Shown: piece after piece, positions 1 through 7,155 of the stretch
Numbering within the stretch: the stretch's first letter is position 1
How the letters are laid out: every line of letters starts with the position of its first letter
Assembly (NCBI GenBank): GCA_022712815.1
Contig: JAFLJW010000425.1
Location: 1 to 15,141, forward strand
Length of the DNA: 15,141 nucleotides
DNA from: Pseudodesulfovibrio sp.
GTDB taxonomy: Bacteria; Desulfobacterota; Desulfovibrionia; Desulfovibrionales; Desulfovibrionaceae
Direction: 5' to 3'
The notes under the pieces: generated by a model
Database searches by the model: none
What the model was told of the DNA's origin: nothing
What the model saw: only the letters and a program-made list of their open reading frames with translations
Position numbers and translations under genes: made by a program

Positions 1-949
1 ATTTTGCAATATCCAGCTTTCCGGCGGCGAACCCACGGTACGAAACGATCTGCCGGATCTGATCCGGCTTGCCAAGAATAAAGGGTTTCCATTTGTCCAG
101 CTGAATACAAACGGATTGCGCATCGGGCGGGAAAAAGAATACGCCGCCATATTGGCCGAGGCTGGCCTTGATTCTGTTTTCCTGCAATTCGACGGCCTGA
201 GCGACGATATCTATACCACCTTGCGCGGCAAGCCTTTGCTGGAACAAAAGCTTGCCACTGTCGAAGCCTTGTCCGCCGCAGGCATAGGCATTGTACTGGT
301 GCCGACCATCGTGCCGGGGATCAATGACCACAATCTTGGTGCGATCATACGCATGGCATCTGAGAATTCTCCCGGTGTCAGAGGGGTGCACTTTCAGCCG
401 GTAAGTTATTTTGGGAGGTACCCTGAATCTCCGGCAGATGAACAGCGCATCACATTACCCGAACTGATGCGGCTCCTTGAAATCCAGACTGGCGGCGCGA
501 TACACGCCTCTGATTTTCTGCCGCCGGGCTGCGAACATTCTCACTGTTCATTTCACGCCAACTACGTGGTTACGGAAGAGCGCGAGCTGAAGAAGCTCTC
601 AGCCAGCGGCACATGCGGTTGTACTCCAAGGCCCGCAAATGAGGGCGCTGACAACGCCAAAGCCTTTGTCAAACGGCAGTGGAGCGCCCCGGAAAAACAA
701 TTGCCCATGGCGAACAAAATGATGGATGATCTCGATGCATTCATCGCTCGCGCCGCCACCCACACATTAGCCATATCAGCCATGGCCTTTCAGGACGCCT
801 GGACCCTGGACCTCGAACGCCTCAAGGGCTGCTGCATCCACAGCGTCTCCCCGGACGGGCGGCTCATCCCCTTTTGCGCCTACAACCTCACCGCCATGAA
901 TGGCGAAACCCTGTACCGAGGTAAATGTCATGGCCCTGTCATTTCTTGA
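1..949 (+). CDS. trsS: Radical SAM protein, TrsS-like, 5' end missing
   Basis: The frame is open from base 2, so the gene enters from the left and its N-terminus, with the CX3CX2C cluster motif, lies outside; 315 residues remain. Seen: an LSGGEPT motif at about residues 6-12, the usual SAM-contacting GGEP segment, followed by LNTNG, LQFDG and VPGIND strands typical of the radical SAM barrel. The C-terminal third is cysteine-rich: CEHSHCSFH, then GTCGC, then GCC and PFCAYN near the end, which suggests extra Fe-S clusters as in the MJ0619/Tes-like branch. It overlaps the next gene by 20 bases. The position next to a DVU_1553-type ligase makes it the likely counterpart of the radical SAM (seleno)protein called TrsS; that name is recalled, not searched. 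Reaction and substrate are unknown. No in-frame UGA occurs in the visible part. Confidence 0.75.
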   Translation, partial: FCNIQLSGGEPTVRNDLPDLIRLAKNKGFPFVQLNTNGLRIGREKEYAAILAEAGLDSVFLQFDGLSDDIYTTLRGKPLLEQKLATVEALSAAGIGIVLVPTIVPGINDHNLGAIIRMASENSPGVRGVHFQPVSYFGRYPESPADEQRITLPELMRLLEIQTGGAIHASDFLPPGCEHSHCSFHANYVVTEERELKKLSASGTCGCTPRPANEGADNAKAFVKRQWSAPEKQLPMANKMMDDLDAFIARAATHTLAISAMAFQDAWTLDLERLKGCCIHSVSPDGRLIPFCAYNLTAMNGETLYRGKCHGPVIS

Positions 950-2231
950 TCAGTGGCTGATTCGGCGCATGAAATGGCCGGATGCGACTGTGCCTCCGAC
1001 ATCTGAAGAGGTTCGTGACTGGCAATGCCATCGGCTGCGGGATGTGGTGGTTCATGCGCGTGCCAACAGTCCTTTTTATGCTCGTCATCTCTCGGATATT
1101 GATCCCTCGGCTAGTTGTTCCATGAGTGATTTTTCCCATCTGCCCATGATGACGCCGGATGATGTGCGCAACGGTCCTGAACAGCTCCTTTGTGTGTCTC
1201 AGGACGAGATATTCCGGGTGGTGACGTTGCAGAGTTCCGGTACGACAGGTCCTCCCAAAAGGATTTTTCATACTGAGGATGATCTTGAGGCCACAGTGGA
1301 CTATTTTGGATGGGGGATGTCCAATCTTGTTGAATCGGGGCAGACCGCATTAGTTCTTATGCCCGGAGATCGTCCAGGTGGTGTGGGGAAATTGCTTATG
1401 GACGCGCTTACCCGGACAGGGGCGCGTGCCGTGGCTCATGGTGTGATGGAAAACAGTGATGCCGCCCTTGACCATTGCTTGAATGAAGGTGCAGATTGCA
1501 TTGTCGGCTCCGCGGCACATGTGAATATGCTGGCCTGCGCATGGGAAAAACGGGGCTTGCCAAAGGACCGTATCCGGTCGGTTCTTTTGTGCTGGGATGT
1601 GACCCCCATTGCAATAGTGCGCAATGTGGAACGCGCACTTGGTTGTCAGGTGTTTCGGCATTGGGGAATGATCGAAACAGGTCTTGGCGGCGCAGTGGAA
1701 TGTTCTCCGGGATCGGGCCTTCACCTTCGTGAAACAGATGTATTCATGGAGATCATTGACCCTGAATCAGGGGAGCTTGTGCCTGACGGAACCTTTGGGG
1801 AGATGGTTGTAACAACACCTCTCAGGCGCGGGATGCCTCTTATCCGCTACCGGACCGGGGACATGGGGCGAATTCTTACAGGCCTTTGTCGGTGCGGAAG
1901 TCCTTTGCGGAGACTTGACCCATTGGTGTATCGCATGGGCGACGGCGTGGATATCGGGTCCGGCTTACTCACGCTCAGGGAATTGAACGAAGCACTGTAC
2001 ATTGTCCCGGGGTTGGAAGACTTTTCTGTGAGTTTTAACGACAGGGTGTTGTCTTTTCGGGTTTGCGGTAACGATGCCGGGCTATTACAACGCGTGCAAC
2101 TAGCGATGGAACATATACCGGTTGTCGGGCAAAGCATTGTTTCGGGTGCATTGGAAATATCCATCAACATCAATCGAAACGGCACCCCCGCAGTGCCTGG
2201 TCTCGGAAAACGTCGAATTCAGATAGATTAG
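930..2231 (+). CDS. AMP-dependent CoA ligase-like protein (phenylacetate-CoA ligase fold, DVU_1553-like)
   Basis: A 433-residue adenylate-forming enzyme. The phosphate-binding loop SSGTTGPPKR lies at about residue 101, HWGMIETG (the usual YGxTE motif) at about 243, and the core motif YRTGD at about 306. A CRCG pair follows at about 318, as in phenylacetate-CoA ligases, and the tail ends in GLGKRRIQID, whose lysine is a candidate for the catalytic lysine of the small domain. The length fits the PaaK family. The start at 930 is preferred over an upstream in-frame ATG at 900 because GAGGT (918-922) sits 7 bases before it; the gene overlaps the upstream one by 20 bases. The operon suggests an acid that is activated as acyl-AMP or acyl-CoA during maturation of a molybdenum enzyme or a linked modification. 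The substrate cannot be read from the sequence. Confidence 0.85.
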   Translation: MALSFLDQWLIRRMKWPDATVPPTSEEVRDWQCHRLRDVVVHARANSPFYARHLSDIDPSASCSMSDFSHLPMMTPDDVRNGPEQLLCVSQDEIFRVVTLQSSGTTGPPKRIFHTEDDLEATVDYFGWGMSNLVESGQTALVLMPGDRPGGVGKLLMDALTRTGARAVAHGVMENSDAALDHCLNEGADCIVGSAAHVNMLACAWEKRGLPKDRIRSVLLCWDVTPIAIVRNVERALGCQVFRHWGMIETGLGGAVECSPGSGLHLRETDVFMEIIDPESGELVPDGTFGEMVVTTPLRRGMPLIRYRTGDMGRILTGLCRCGSPLRRLDPLVYRMGDGVDIGSGLLTLRELNEALYIVPGLEDFSVSFNDRVLSFRVCGNDAGLLQRVQLAMEHIPVVGQSIVSGALEISININRNGTPAVPGLGKRRIQID

Positions 2232-2243
2232 GAGAATTGACTT

Positions 2244-3233
2244 ATGAAATGGTTTGTGAACTCCGTGTGTCAGCTTGTCGATGAGAGTGAAACATTTGTC
2301 ATGGCAACGGTGGTGGAAAGCTCCGGGTCAACCCCGCGCTCATCTGGTGCAAAAATGGCTATACGGCGTGACGGCAGCATTTTTGGCACTGTGGGAGGAG
2401 GGCTTGTTGAAGCCATGGCCTGCAAGGATGGCCTCAAAATGTTGAGTTCCGTGGACGGTACGGCCAAGCTCTCTTTCACGGACATGACGCAGGAAATGGC
2501 GGCTGACTCGGACATGATTTGCGGTGGCGGACTATCCATGTTGCTGGAAGTTGTTGACCCTGCCGGACCTTGCGCTGGTGCATACAAAGAATTGAACGAT
2601 CTGCTGCGGCGAGGTGTTCGATCCGTCCTCAGCACGCATCTTGAAATAACCGATATTTTACGTACTGTAAGGCATGAAATTACGCCTGCTGTCTTGGAAA
2701 GTGACCCCATTCATTTCAAGAATGAGGAAACTTCCATGCTGCTGGTCGAGACGTTCATTCCCCCTCCGCCACTATATATCTTCGGGGCCGGGCATGTTTC
2801 TCTCTTCACGGCCCGGGTCGGAACCATGGTCGGATTCCGCACTGTGGTGCTTGATGACCGGGATAATTTTGCCAATGTGGCTCGTTTCCCTGATGCTGAC
2901 GAAGTTATCGTCCTGTCTTCATTTGATGGATGCTGTGATTCCCTTGATATTGGGGATGATGCATTTATCATCATCGTGACCAGAGGACATCTGCATGACC
3001 GGAATGTTTTGGCTGAGACTCTGAAGACCAATGCACGGTATATCGGTATGATCGGCAGCACGAAGAAACGTGATAAGATTTATGAATCTCTGCTGGCAGA
3101 CGGAGTTACAAAACAGAATATTGATCGGTGCCATTGTCCCATAGGCCTTTCCATAGGCGGGCAGACCCCGGAGGAAATCGCAGTCAGCATCGGGGCGGAA
3201 CTCATTCAGATTCGGTCGGGTCACACCGCATGA
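2244..3233 (+). CDS. xdhC: XdhC/CoxI-family molybdenum cofactor sulfuration protein
   Basis: A complete 329-residue XdhC-family protein. The N-terminal XdhC_CoxI domain shows SSGSTPR at about residue 27 followed by GTVGGGLVEA, then ICGGG at about 93. The C-terminal XdhC_C domain begins with a Rossmann motif, FGAGHVS, at about 180, and contains YIGMIGS and the family signature CPIGLSIGGQTPEEIAVSI near the end. Known for the family: XdhC binds Moco, mediates its sulfuration and delivers it to xanthine dehydrogenase-type hydroxylases. Translation is supported by AGGAGA (2230-2235), which overlaps the stop codon of the ligase gene. The downstream gene starts within its stop codon (ATGA, 3230-3233). 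The expected client would be an aldehyde oxidoreductase-like or xanthine dehydrogenase-like enzyme, presumably encoded to the left of the window; that is inference. Confidence 0.9.
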   Translation: MKWFVNSVCQLVDESETFVMATVVESSGSTPRSSGAKMAIRRDGSIFGTVGGGLVEAMACKDGLKMLSSVDGTAKLSFTDMTQEMAADSDMICGGGLSMLLEVVDPAGPCAGAYKELNDLLRRGVRSVLSTHLEITDILRTVRHEITPAVLESDPIHFKNEETSMLLVETFIPPPPLYIFGAGHVSLFTARVGTMVGFRTVVLDDRDNFANVARFPDADEVIVLSSFDGCCDSLDIGDDAFIIIVTRGHLHDRNVLAETLKTNARYIGMIGSTKKRDKIYESLLADGVTKQNIDRCHCPIGLSIGGQTPEEIAVSIGAELIQIRSGHTA

Positions 3234-4354
3234 ATTCCTTGACGGCCATCATTTTGGCAGCAGGGCTTTCCTCGCGCATGGGTGAGTTCAAACCGCTGCT
3301 TCCCTTGGGGCGTGGCACAGTCTTGTCAGAGTGCATTGATCTCTTTCATGCCAATGGGATTGAGCGAATTGTTGTGGTTACGGGTAATCGAAATAATGAG
3401 GTGAGCACAGCCGCCAGACAGGCCGGGGCCATCCCTGTATATAACGAAAACTTTGTTGAGGGCATGTTCTCGTCAGTGCTGACGGGAATTGAAATATTGG
3501 GAAGTGATACGGCTGGATTTTTCATGCTTCCGGTGGACATTCCGCTTGTGCGTCGTGAAACGGTTGGTCGTTTGATTGATGAATTTGAACGAACTGATCC
3601 GCTGGTCCTTTATCCCCGATTCAATGGCGAACGAGGACATCCCCCGATAATAAGTCAGCGTGTTTTGCCGCAGATTAAGGCACATGATGGTGCCGGGGGG
3701 TTACGGGCCGTGCTGGATGCGTGTGAATTTGGTGCACACGATCTGGATGTGGCTGATTTTGGTACGATGCATGACCTTGATCACCCGTCAGACTACGAGT
3801 TGGCACAGTCGCTTGTTGGCAATGAGTATCCTACGGAAGAAGAATGCAGGCAGCTTTGGCGCATCTATGATGTCCCGTTGAATGTTGTCGGTCACTGTCG
3901 TGCTGTTTCGCGTGTTGCCGAGTTTCTCTGTCAGAGGCTTAATTCCCGGAATGGGGAAGGGGGGCTTGATCCCGCTTTAGTCCGGGGTGCGGCTTTGACT
4001 CACGACATAGGCAAAGGCACAAAGCGGCATGAGGCCGCTGGTGCGGAAATGTTGCACAATCACGGCTTTCATGTTGCAGCCGACATTGTTCTGGCTCATT
4101 TTGATTTATCGCTCCACCCGGGTGAGCCGATCACGGAAAAGGAGATCGTGTTTCTTTCCGACAAGCTCGTTCGCGGTGAATCCCCGATTCCTCTGAAAGA
4201 GCGGTATCTGGATAAGTTGGCATTACATGGTCATGAACCCGGTGCGAAACAGGCTATTCTTGGTCGTCTGGAGCGTGCTTCTGATATGCTTGTTCGTTTT
4301 GACAAGGAGATGGGAATTCCCGCTGAACAGCTCGCACAGGATGTCTTGAGATGA
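3230..4354 (+). CDS. MobA/MocA-like nucleotidyltransferase fused to an HD domain (DVU_1551-like)
   Basis: A 374-residue two-domain protein. Residues 1 to about 205 form a MobA-like NTP transferase: LAAGLSSRMGEFKPLL at about 9-24 (nucleotide loop and catalytic lysine), PVDIPLV at about 102, and RGHPPI at about 135. This resembles the MocA group, which makes molybdopterin cytosine dinucleotide for molybdenum hydroxylases. Residues from about 215 to 374 are an HD phosphohydrolase-like domain, with GHCRAVSRVA at about 221 and the HD pair in LTHDIGKG at about 258. The start at 3230 overlaps the xdhC stop as ATGA, so translation is probably coupled; no strong ribosome site is visible. An upstream in-frame ATG at 3128 lies deep within xdhC and is unlikely. 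The HD domain might hydrolyse or sense a nucleotide, but no activity can be assigned. Confidence 0.88.
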   Translation: MNSLTAIILAAGLSSRMGEFKPLLPLGRGTVLSECIDLFHANGIERIVVVTGNRNNEVSTAARQAGAIPVYNENFVEGMFSSVLTGIEILGSDTAGFFMLPVDIPLVRRETVGRLIDEFERTDPLVLYPRFNGERGHPPIISQRVLPQIKAHDGAGGLRAVLDACEFGAHDLDVADFGTMHDLDHPSDYELAQSLVGNEYPTEEECRQLWRIYDVPLNVVGHCRAVSRVAEFLCQRLNSRNGEGGLDPALVRGAALTHDIGKGTKRHEAAGAEMLHNHGFHVAADIVLAHFDLSLHPGEPITEKEIVFLSDKLVRGESPIPLKERYLDKLALHGHEPGAKQAILGRLERASDMLVRFDKEMGIPAEQLAQDVLR

Positions 4355-4953
4355 TCGTGTTGATGCGGCACGCCATGACTATCGGAGGTGCGGGGTATTG
4401 TATCGGCCGGACTGCTGTTCCGCTTTCCGAGGAAGGGCGGGAACAAGCTCAGGGATTGGTTGAGACTCTGGGGCGCATTGATTTCGCACGGCTGTGTTCC
4501 AGCCCGTCGCAACGCTCTATGGATACCATATCACCGCTGGCGGCCTTGCGGAGTAAGCCCGTGAAGGTATTGCCTGAACTGGATGAAATTCACATGGGCG
4601 CATGGGATGGACTCTCTTTTGAGAGTATTCGTCAGGATTTTCCAGACGCTTACGCCGAACGAGGACGCCGATTTGCAGATTTCAGGCCTCCGAATGGTGA
4701 AAACTTTTCCGATGTGGCCGACCGGGCCATGACGGCTTTAGGTGCACTTTCCACGGAGAGCCAGCCCACGTTGATTTTGACGCATGCCGGGGTCATTCGT
4801 TCCGTGTTGTGTCGGCTGACGGGGCGTTCCATGGACGATTTGTTCTTTTTTCGTCCGGGACATATTCAATCCACAATCGTTGAAGCGACCGGGGATGGTT
4901 TGAAATTTATCGCGACAGACATTTTGCCTGAAGCAATTGTTTCATATCTTTGA
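4351..4953 (+). CDS. Histidine phosphatase (phosphoglycerate mutase-like) family protein
   Basis: A 200-residue branch-1 histidine phosphatase. The catalytic motif is LMRHAMT with the phospho-accepting His7 (RHA in place of the usual RHG). SSPSQRSMDT provides the second arginine, DEIHMGAWDG the acidic residue region at about 77-86, and LTHAGVIRS at about 144 the second catalytic histidine. Small enzymes of this type include alpha-ribazole phosphatase (CobC) and various sugar or nucleotide phosphatases; nothing visible here fixes the substrate. ATGA at 4351-4354 overlaps the stop of the nucleotidyltransferase-HD gene, so it is the last, coupled gene of the operon. A hairpin terminator begins 11 bases after its stop. 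Its co-location with XdhC and a MocA-like enzyme suggests removal of a phosphate from a cofactor or activated intermediate, which is inference. Confidence 0.85.
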   Translation: MIVLMRHAMTIGGAGYCIGRTAVPLSEEGREQAQGLVETLGRIDFARLCSSPSQRSMDTISPLAALRSKPVKVLPELDEIHMGAWDGLSFESIRQDFPDAYAERGRRFADFRPPNGENFSDVADRAMTALGALSTESQPTLILTHAGVIRSVLCRLTGRSMDDLFFFRPGHIQSTIVEATGDGLKFIATDILPEAIVSYL

Positions 4954-4964
4954 TCCACGCAAAA

Positions 4965-4996
4965 AAGGCCACACTGCATATTGTCAGTGCGGCCTT
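4965..4996. terminator. Bidirectional hairpin terminator between converging operons
   Basis: The arms AAGGCC (4965-4970) and GGCCTT (4991-4996) pair perfectly. After one A/C mismatch, CACTG (4972-4976) pairs with CAGTG (4985-4989) around an 8-base loop. A run of A precedes the left arm (4961-4966), giving a T-run for the minus strand, and a short T-rich stretch follows the right arm. It lies 11 bases after the phosphatase stop and 17 bases beyond the stop of the minus-strand DUF364 gene, so it can end both transcripts. Confidence 0.8.
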
Positions 4997-5013
4997 ATTC
5001 AATGCATGAGAGG

Positions 5014-5739
5014 TTAGCTGCTTTTCGGACAGAACCGATCCCAGCCCATGATACTGGCGGCACCGGAGATGGTGGTGCCATAAAAGAGTACAGGCTTGTC
5101 CGCGAAGAACATGTCGATGGTGCTGTTGGCAAAGGTAGTGCCGGTGACGAGCAACAGATCGCACCATTTGATTGCGTTTTGGGTAGCGTTGCCCCCTTCC
5201 ACGAATACACCGCGTTTTACCTGACCAACATTATCCGGGTCGAGGTCGATGAGCCTGACTTTGGTTTTTGCATTCAACGCCTCGGCCAGAGCTGGTTGAA
5301 ATCCGATGATGGTGATGCGGCATTGCCCATGTTTTTCACGGATGTGATCGAATATCTCTTGTGAGCATTGTTTGGGGCCGGAGTCCTTGCAATGGACGGT
5401 GCCGGCTGCCATGCCAAGGGATCGACATACAGCATTGAGTGTGGAGACAAATACGGCGCGGTTGAAATTGTTATCCAGGGGGAGGGAGACCACCTCGTTC
5501 AGCGTGCCGGTATAGTTGCCGTAGTTGTCAGTGAAGGCTTGCCCCCGCGCATTACGGAAGGTTGCTTCCATGAGTTTTTCCTTGCCCTGTTGAATGGGGA
5601 AGTCCTTTTCTTCAGGGGTGCCGATGGCCTCCTTCACACTCAGGGGGCCAGCAGATATCGTGATGCTTTCACCTAGAATATCTTCTTTTTTCCAAAGGGC
5701 GATGGCCTTGTCGCGAACCGTTTCCAATACTGTTTTCAT
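5014..5739 (-). CDS. DUF4213/DUF364 protein (putative heavy-metal chelatase fold), last gene of the mod operon
   Basis: A 241-residue cytosolic protein without signal peptide or membrane segments. The N-terminal half, including NARGQAFTDNYGNYTG and LNAVCRSLG, matches the DUF4213 pattern. The C-terminal half matches DUF364, a Rossmann-like domain labelled putative heavy-metal chelation: RITIIGFQPAL, LIDLDPDNVG, DLLLVTGTTFANSTID and FYGTTISGAA, with WDRFCP at the end. The ribosome site AGGAAA overlaps the stop codon of modB, only 8 bases upstream, so it belongs to the transporter operon. Proteins of this type are often found near metal or oxyanion transporters, but no reaction is established as far as I know. 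The context suggests handling of incoming molybdate or tungstate. The annotation as a metal chelatase is a family label, not evidence of function. Confidence 0.8.
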   Translation of the reverse strand: MKTVLETVRDKAIALWKKEDILGESITISAGPLSVKEAIGTPEEKDFPIQQGKEKLMEATFRNARGQAFTDNYGNYTGTLNEVVSLPLDNNFNRAVFVSTLNAVCRSLGMAAGTVHCKDSGPKQCSQEIFDHIREKHGQCRITIIGFQPALAEALNAKTKVRLIDLDPDNVGQVKRGVFVEGGNATQNAIKWCDLLLVTGTTFANSTIDMFFADKPVLFYGTTISGAASIMGWDRFCPKSS

Positions 5740-5747
5740 GATTTTTC

Positions 5748-6416
5748 CTAAACGGCTGAAAGCCTTTTGAGTGCAATGAATATGATCAGGGAAAATACAC
5801 CGATGATTGCAGATAACACAAGTGCCCGCTCGAATTCTCCGCTAAATACGGCATTGTAGATTTCAAGGGAGAGCGTGTTGGTTTTTCCAATGATGTTTCC
5901 GCCGAGCATCAGTGTGATACCTACTTCGCCCAGCGATCTGCCCAGGGCTAGAAACCAGCCGGATGCAACGTTGCGCCGGACATTTGGCAGCAGTACCAAC
6001 CAGAATGTCTGCCAGTTGTTTTTGCCGAGAACCTGCGAAATCTCAGCCAGTCGTTGCACGTCTCCCCGCAGGGCCGCTTCCACTGGTTTTACCATGAGAG
6101 GCAGACCGGCCACAAAGGATGCGATCACAACGCCCGGAAAGCTGAACACGATGTCCACAGGCAGGGCTTGACCGATCAGTCCCGCCCGCCCCAGCAGCAT
6201 GAGCAGGATGAACCCTGTGGCAATGGGTGGGAATATCAACGGCATGGTCACGAGGAAGTCCACCACCGAGCGCATGGTGCTTTTTTTGCTGGTCAGATAG
6301 TAACTGAGCAGGATTCCGCTGACCAGGTGCAGTGTCCCTGACACCGCGAGAACCTTCAGTGTGAGCCAGAGGGGAGCGGTTGTCTGTGATTGTGTCAGAA
6401 TTTGCAGAAAATCCAT
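5748..6416 (-). CDS. modB: Molybdate/tungstate ABC transporter permease ModB
   Basis: A 222-residue inner-membrane permease with about five hydrophobic segments (roughly residues 18-40, 51-76, 88-112, 150-173 and 198-219). Family hallmarks are PLIFPPIATGF, FSFPGVVIASF and LPLMVKP. The cytoplasmic coupling loop is EISQVLGKNNWQTFWLVLLP, followed by LGRSLGEVGITLMLGGNI and GKTNTLSLEIY, the conserved C-terminal block of ModB. It would form the channel with two ModC subunits and receive oxyanion from ModA. The start lies 5 bases after the modA stop with no obvious Shine-Dalgarno sequence, so it probably depends on translational coupling to modA. Molybdate and tungstate cannot be told apart from the permease sequence. 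Confidence 0.92.
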   Translation of the reverse strand: MDFLQILTQSQTTAPLWLTLKVLAVSGTLHLVSGILLSYYLTSKKSTMRSVVDFLVTMPLIFPPIATGFILLMLLGRAGLIGQALPVDIVFSFPGVVIASFVAGLPLMVKPVEAALRGDVQRLAEISQVLGKNNWQTFWLVLLPNVRRNVASGWFLALGRSLGEVGITLMLGGNIIGKTNTLSLEIYNAVFSGEFERALVLSAIIGVFSLIIFIALKRLSAV

Positions 6417-6421
6417 GAATT

Positions 6422-7144
6422 TTATAGCCCGTGTTTCTGTATGATTGCTTTTGCCTCGGGCGTTTTGAGGAAGTCTATAAATCCATTTGCCTGAGGTCTG
6501 TTGTCACAATCATCCAGTATTCCGGCGATGATTGTGATTGGCGAGTAGCCTTTCTCGTCAATGATGATATAGCCGTTGAGTTTGTCTGCCACGTTGAGCG
6601 CATGGGTGAGGTTGAGGAATCCCAAATCCACTTCATTGGTCGCCAGATAGGAGAAGACTTGCGGAACCGTGGATACTTCGACCAGCCTCGGCCTGATGGC
6701 AGGGAGCCTGCCGCTGGACTCTAGATATTCAAGTGCGGCCTTGCCATAGATTGCTTTGGTTATGTCCGGTAAGGCTATGCGTCCGGCTGTGTCCAGATCT
6801 TCGAGCTTGGAAAAACGGCTGGATTTGGCAAAGGCGAGGACCAGTCTGCCTCGTCCCAGTTTCAGTTTGGTATGCATGGGGAGTTTGGCATTGTCTAAAA
6901 AGGCTTCGTCACCGAGTACTATGCCCACTTTGCCGCTCTGTTTTGCCAATGTGGTCACGCGGGCCATGTTTCCGAAGATGAGGTCCAGTGAATGGCCTGA
7001 CTTCTGCGTATACGCTTCGTTGAGAGCGTTAACCATTTTTTTGTAGCCGGCACCTGCTGCAAGTATGGTGTTGGCAGCCGAAGCTGGTGTTACCAGAGAT
7101 GCCAGTATGAAGGCACTGATGATGATCGATTTGATGAAATGCAT
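6422..7144 (-). CDS. modA: Periplasmic molybdate/tungstate-binding protein, ModA-like
   Basis: A 240-residue protein with a Sec signal peptide: a basic start (MHFIK), a hydrophobic core and TPASA before a likely cleavage at about residue 23. The mature part is a type II solute-binding protein: LAAGAGYKKMVNALNEAY at the first lobe, then IFGNMARV, a GDEAFLD segment, GRLVLAF, an IALPDI turn, and STVPQVFSYLATNEVDLGFL in the second lobe. This matches the ModA layout, but the usual serine-rich AASL segment at the anion pocket is replaced by AAGAGY, so it is a divergent subgroup. The ribosome site AGGAAA lies upstream and overlaps the end of modC. The operon with modC and modB supports oxyanion uptake; whether tungstate or molybdate is preferred is unknown. 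Confidence 0.88.
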   Translation of the reverse strand: MHFIKSIIISAFILASLVTPASAANTILAAGAGYKKMVNALNEAYTQKSGHSLDLIFGNMARVTTLAKQSGKVGIVLGDEAFLDNAKLPMHTKLKLGRGRLVLAFAKSSRFSKLEDLDTAGRIALPDITKAIYGKAALEYLESSGRLPAIRPRLVEVSTVPQVFSYLATNEVDLGFLNLTHALNVADKLNGYIIIDEKGYSPITIIAGILDDCDNRPQANGFIDFLKTPEAKAIIQKHGL

Positions 7145-7155
7145 GTTGACTTTCC

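Noticed and set aside
947..949. TGA ending the radical SAM gene as a selenocysteine codon
   Set aside because: Read-through adds only 18 residues without a recognisable Sec context, and the next gene already starts at 930 with a ribosome site.
3128..3229. N-terminal extension of the nucleotidyltransferase-HD protein
   Set aside because: It would overlap xdhC by over 100 bases with a low-complexity sequence; the ATGA start at 3230 fits the MobA-like N-terminus.
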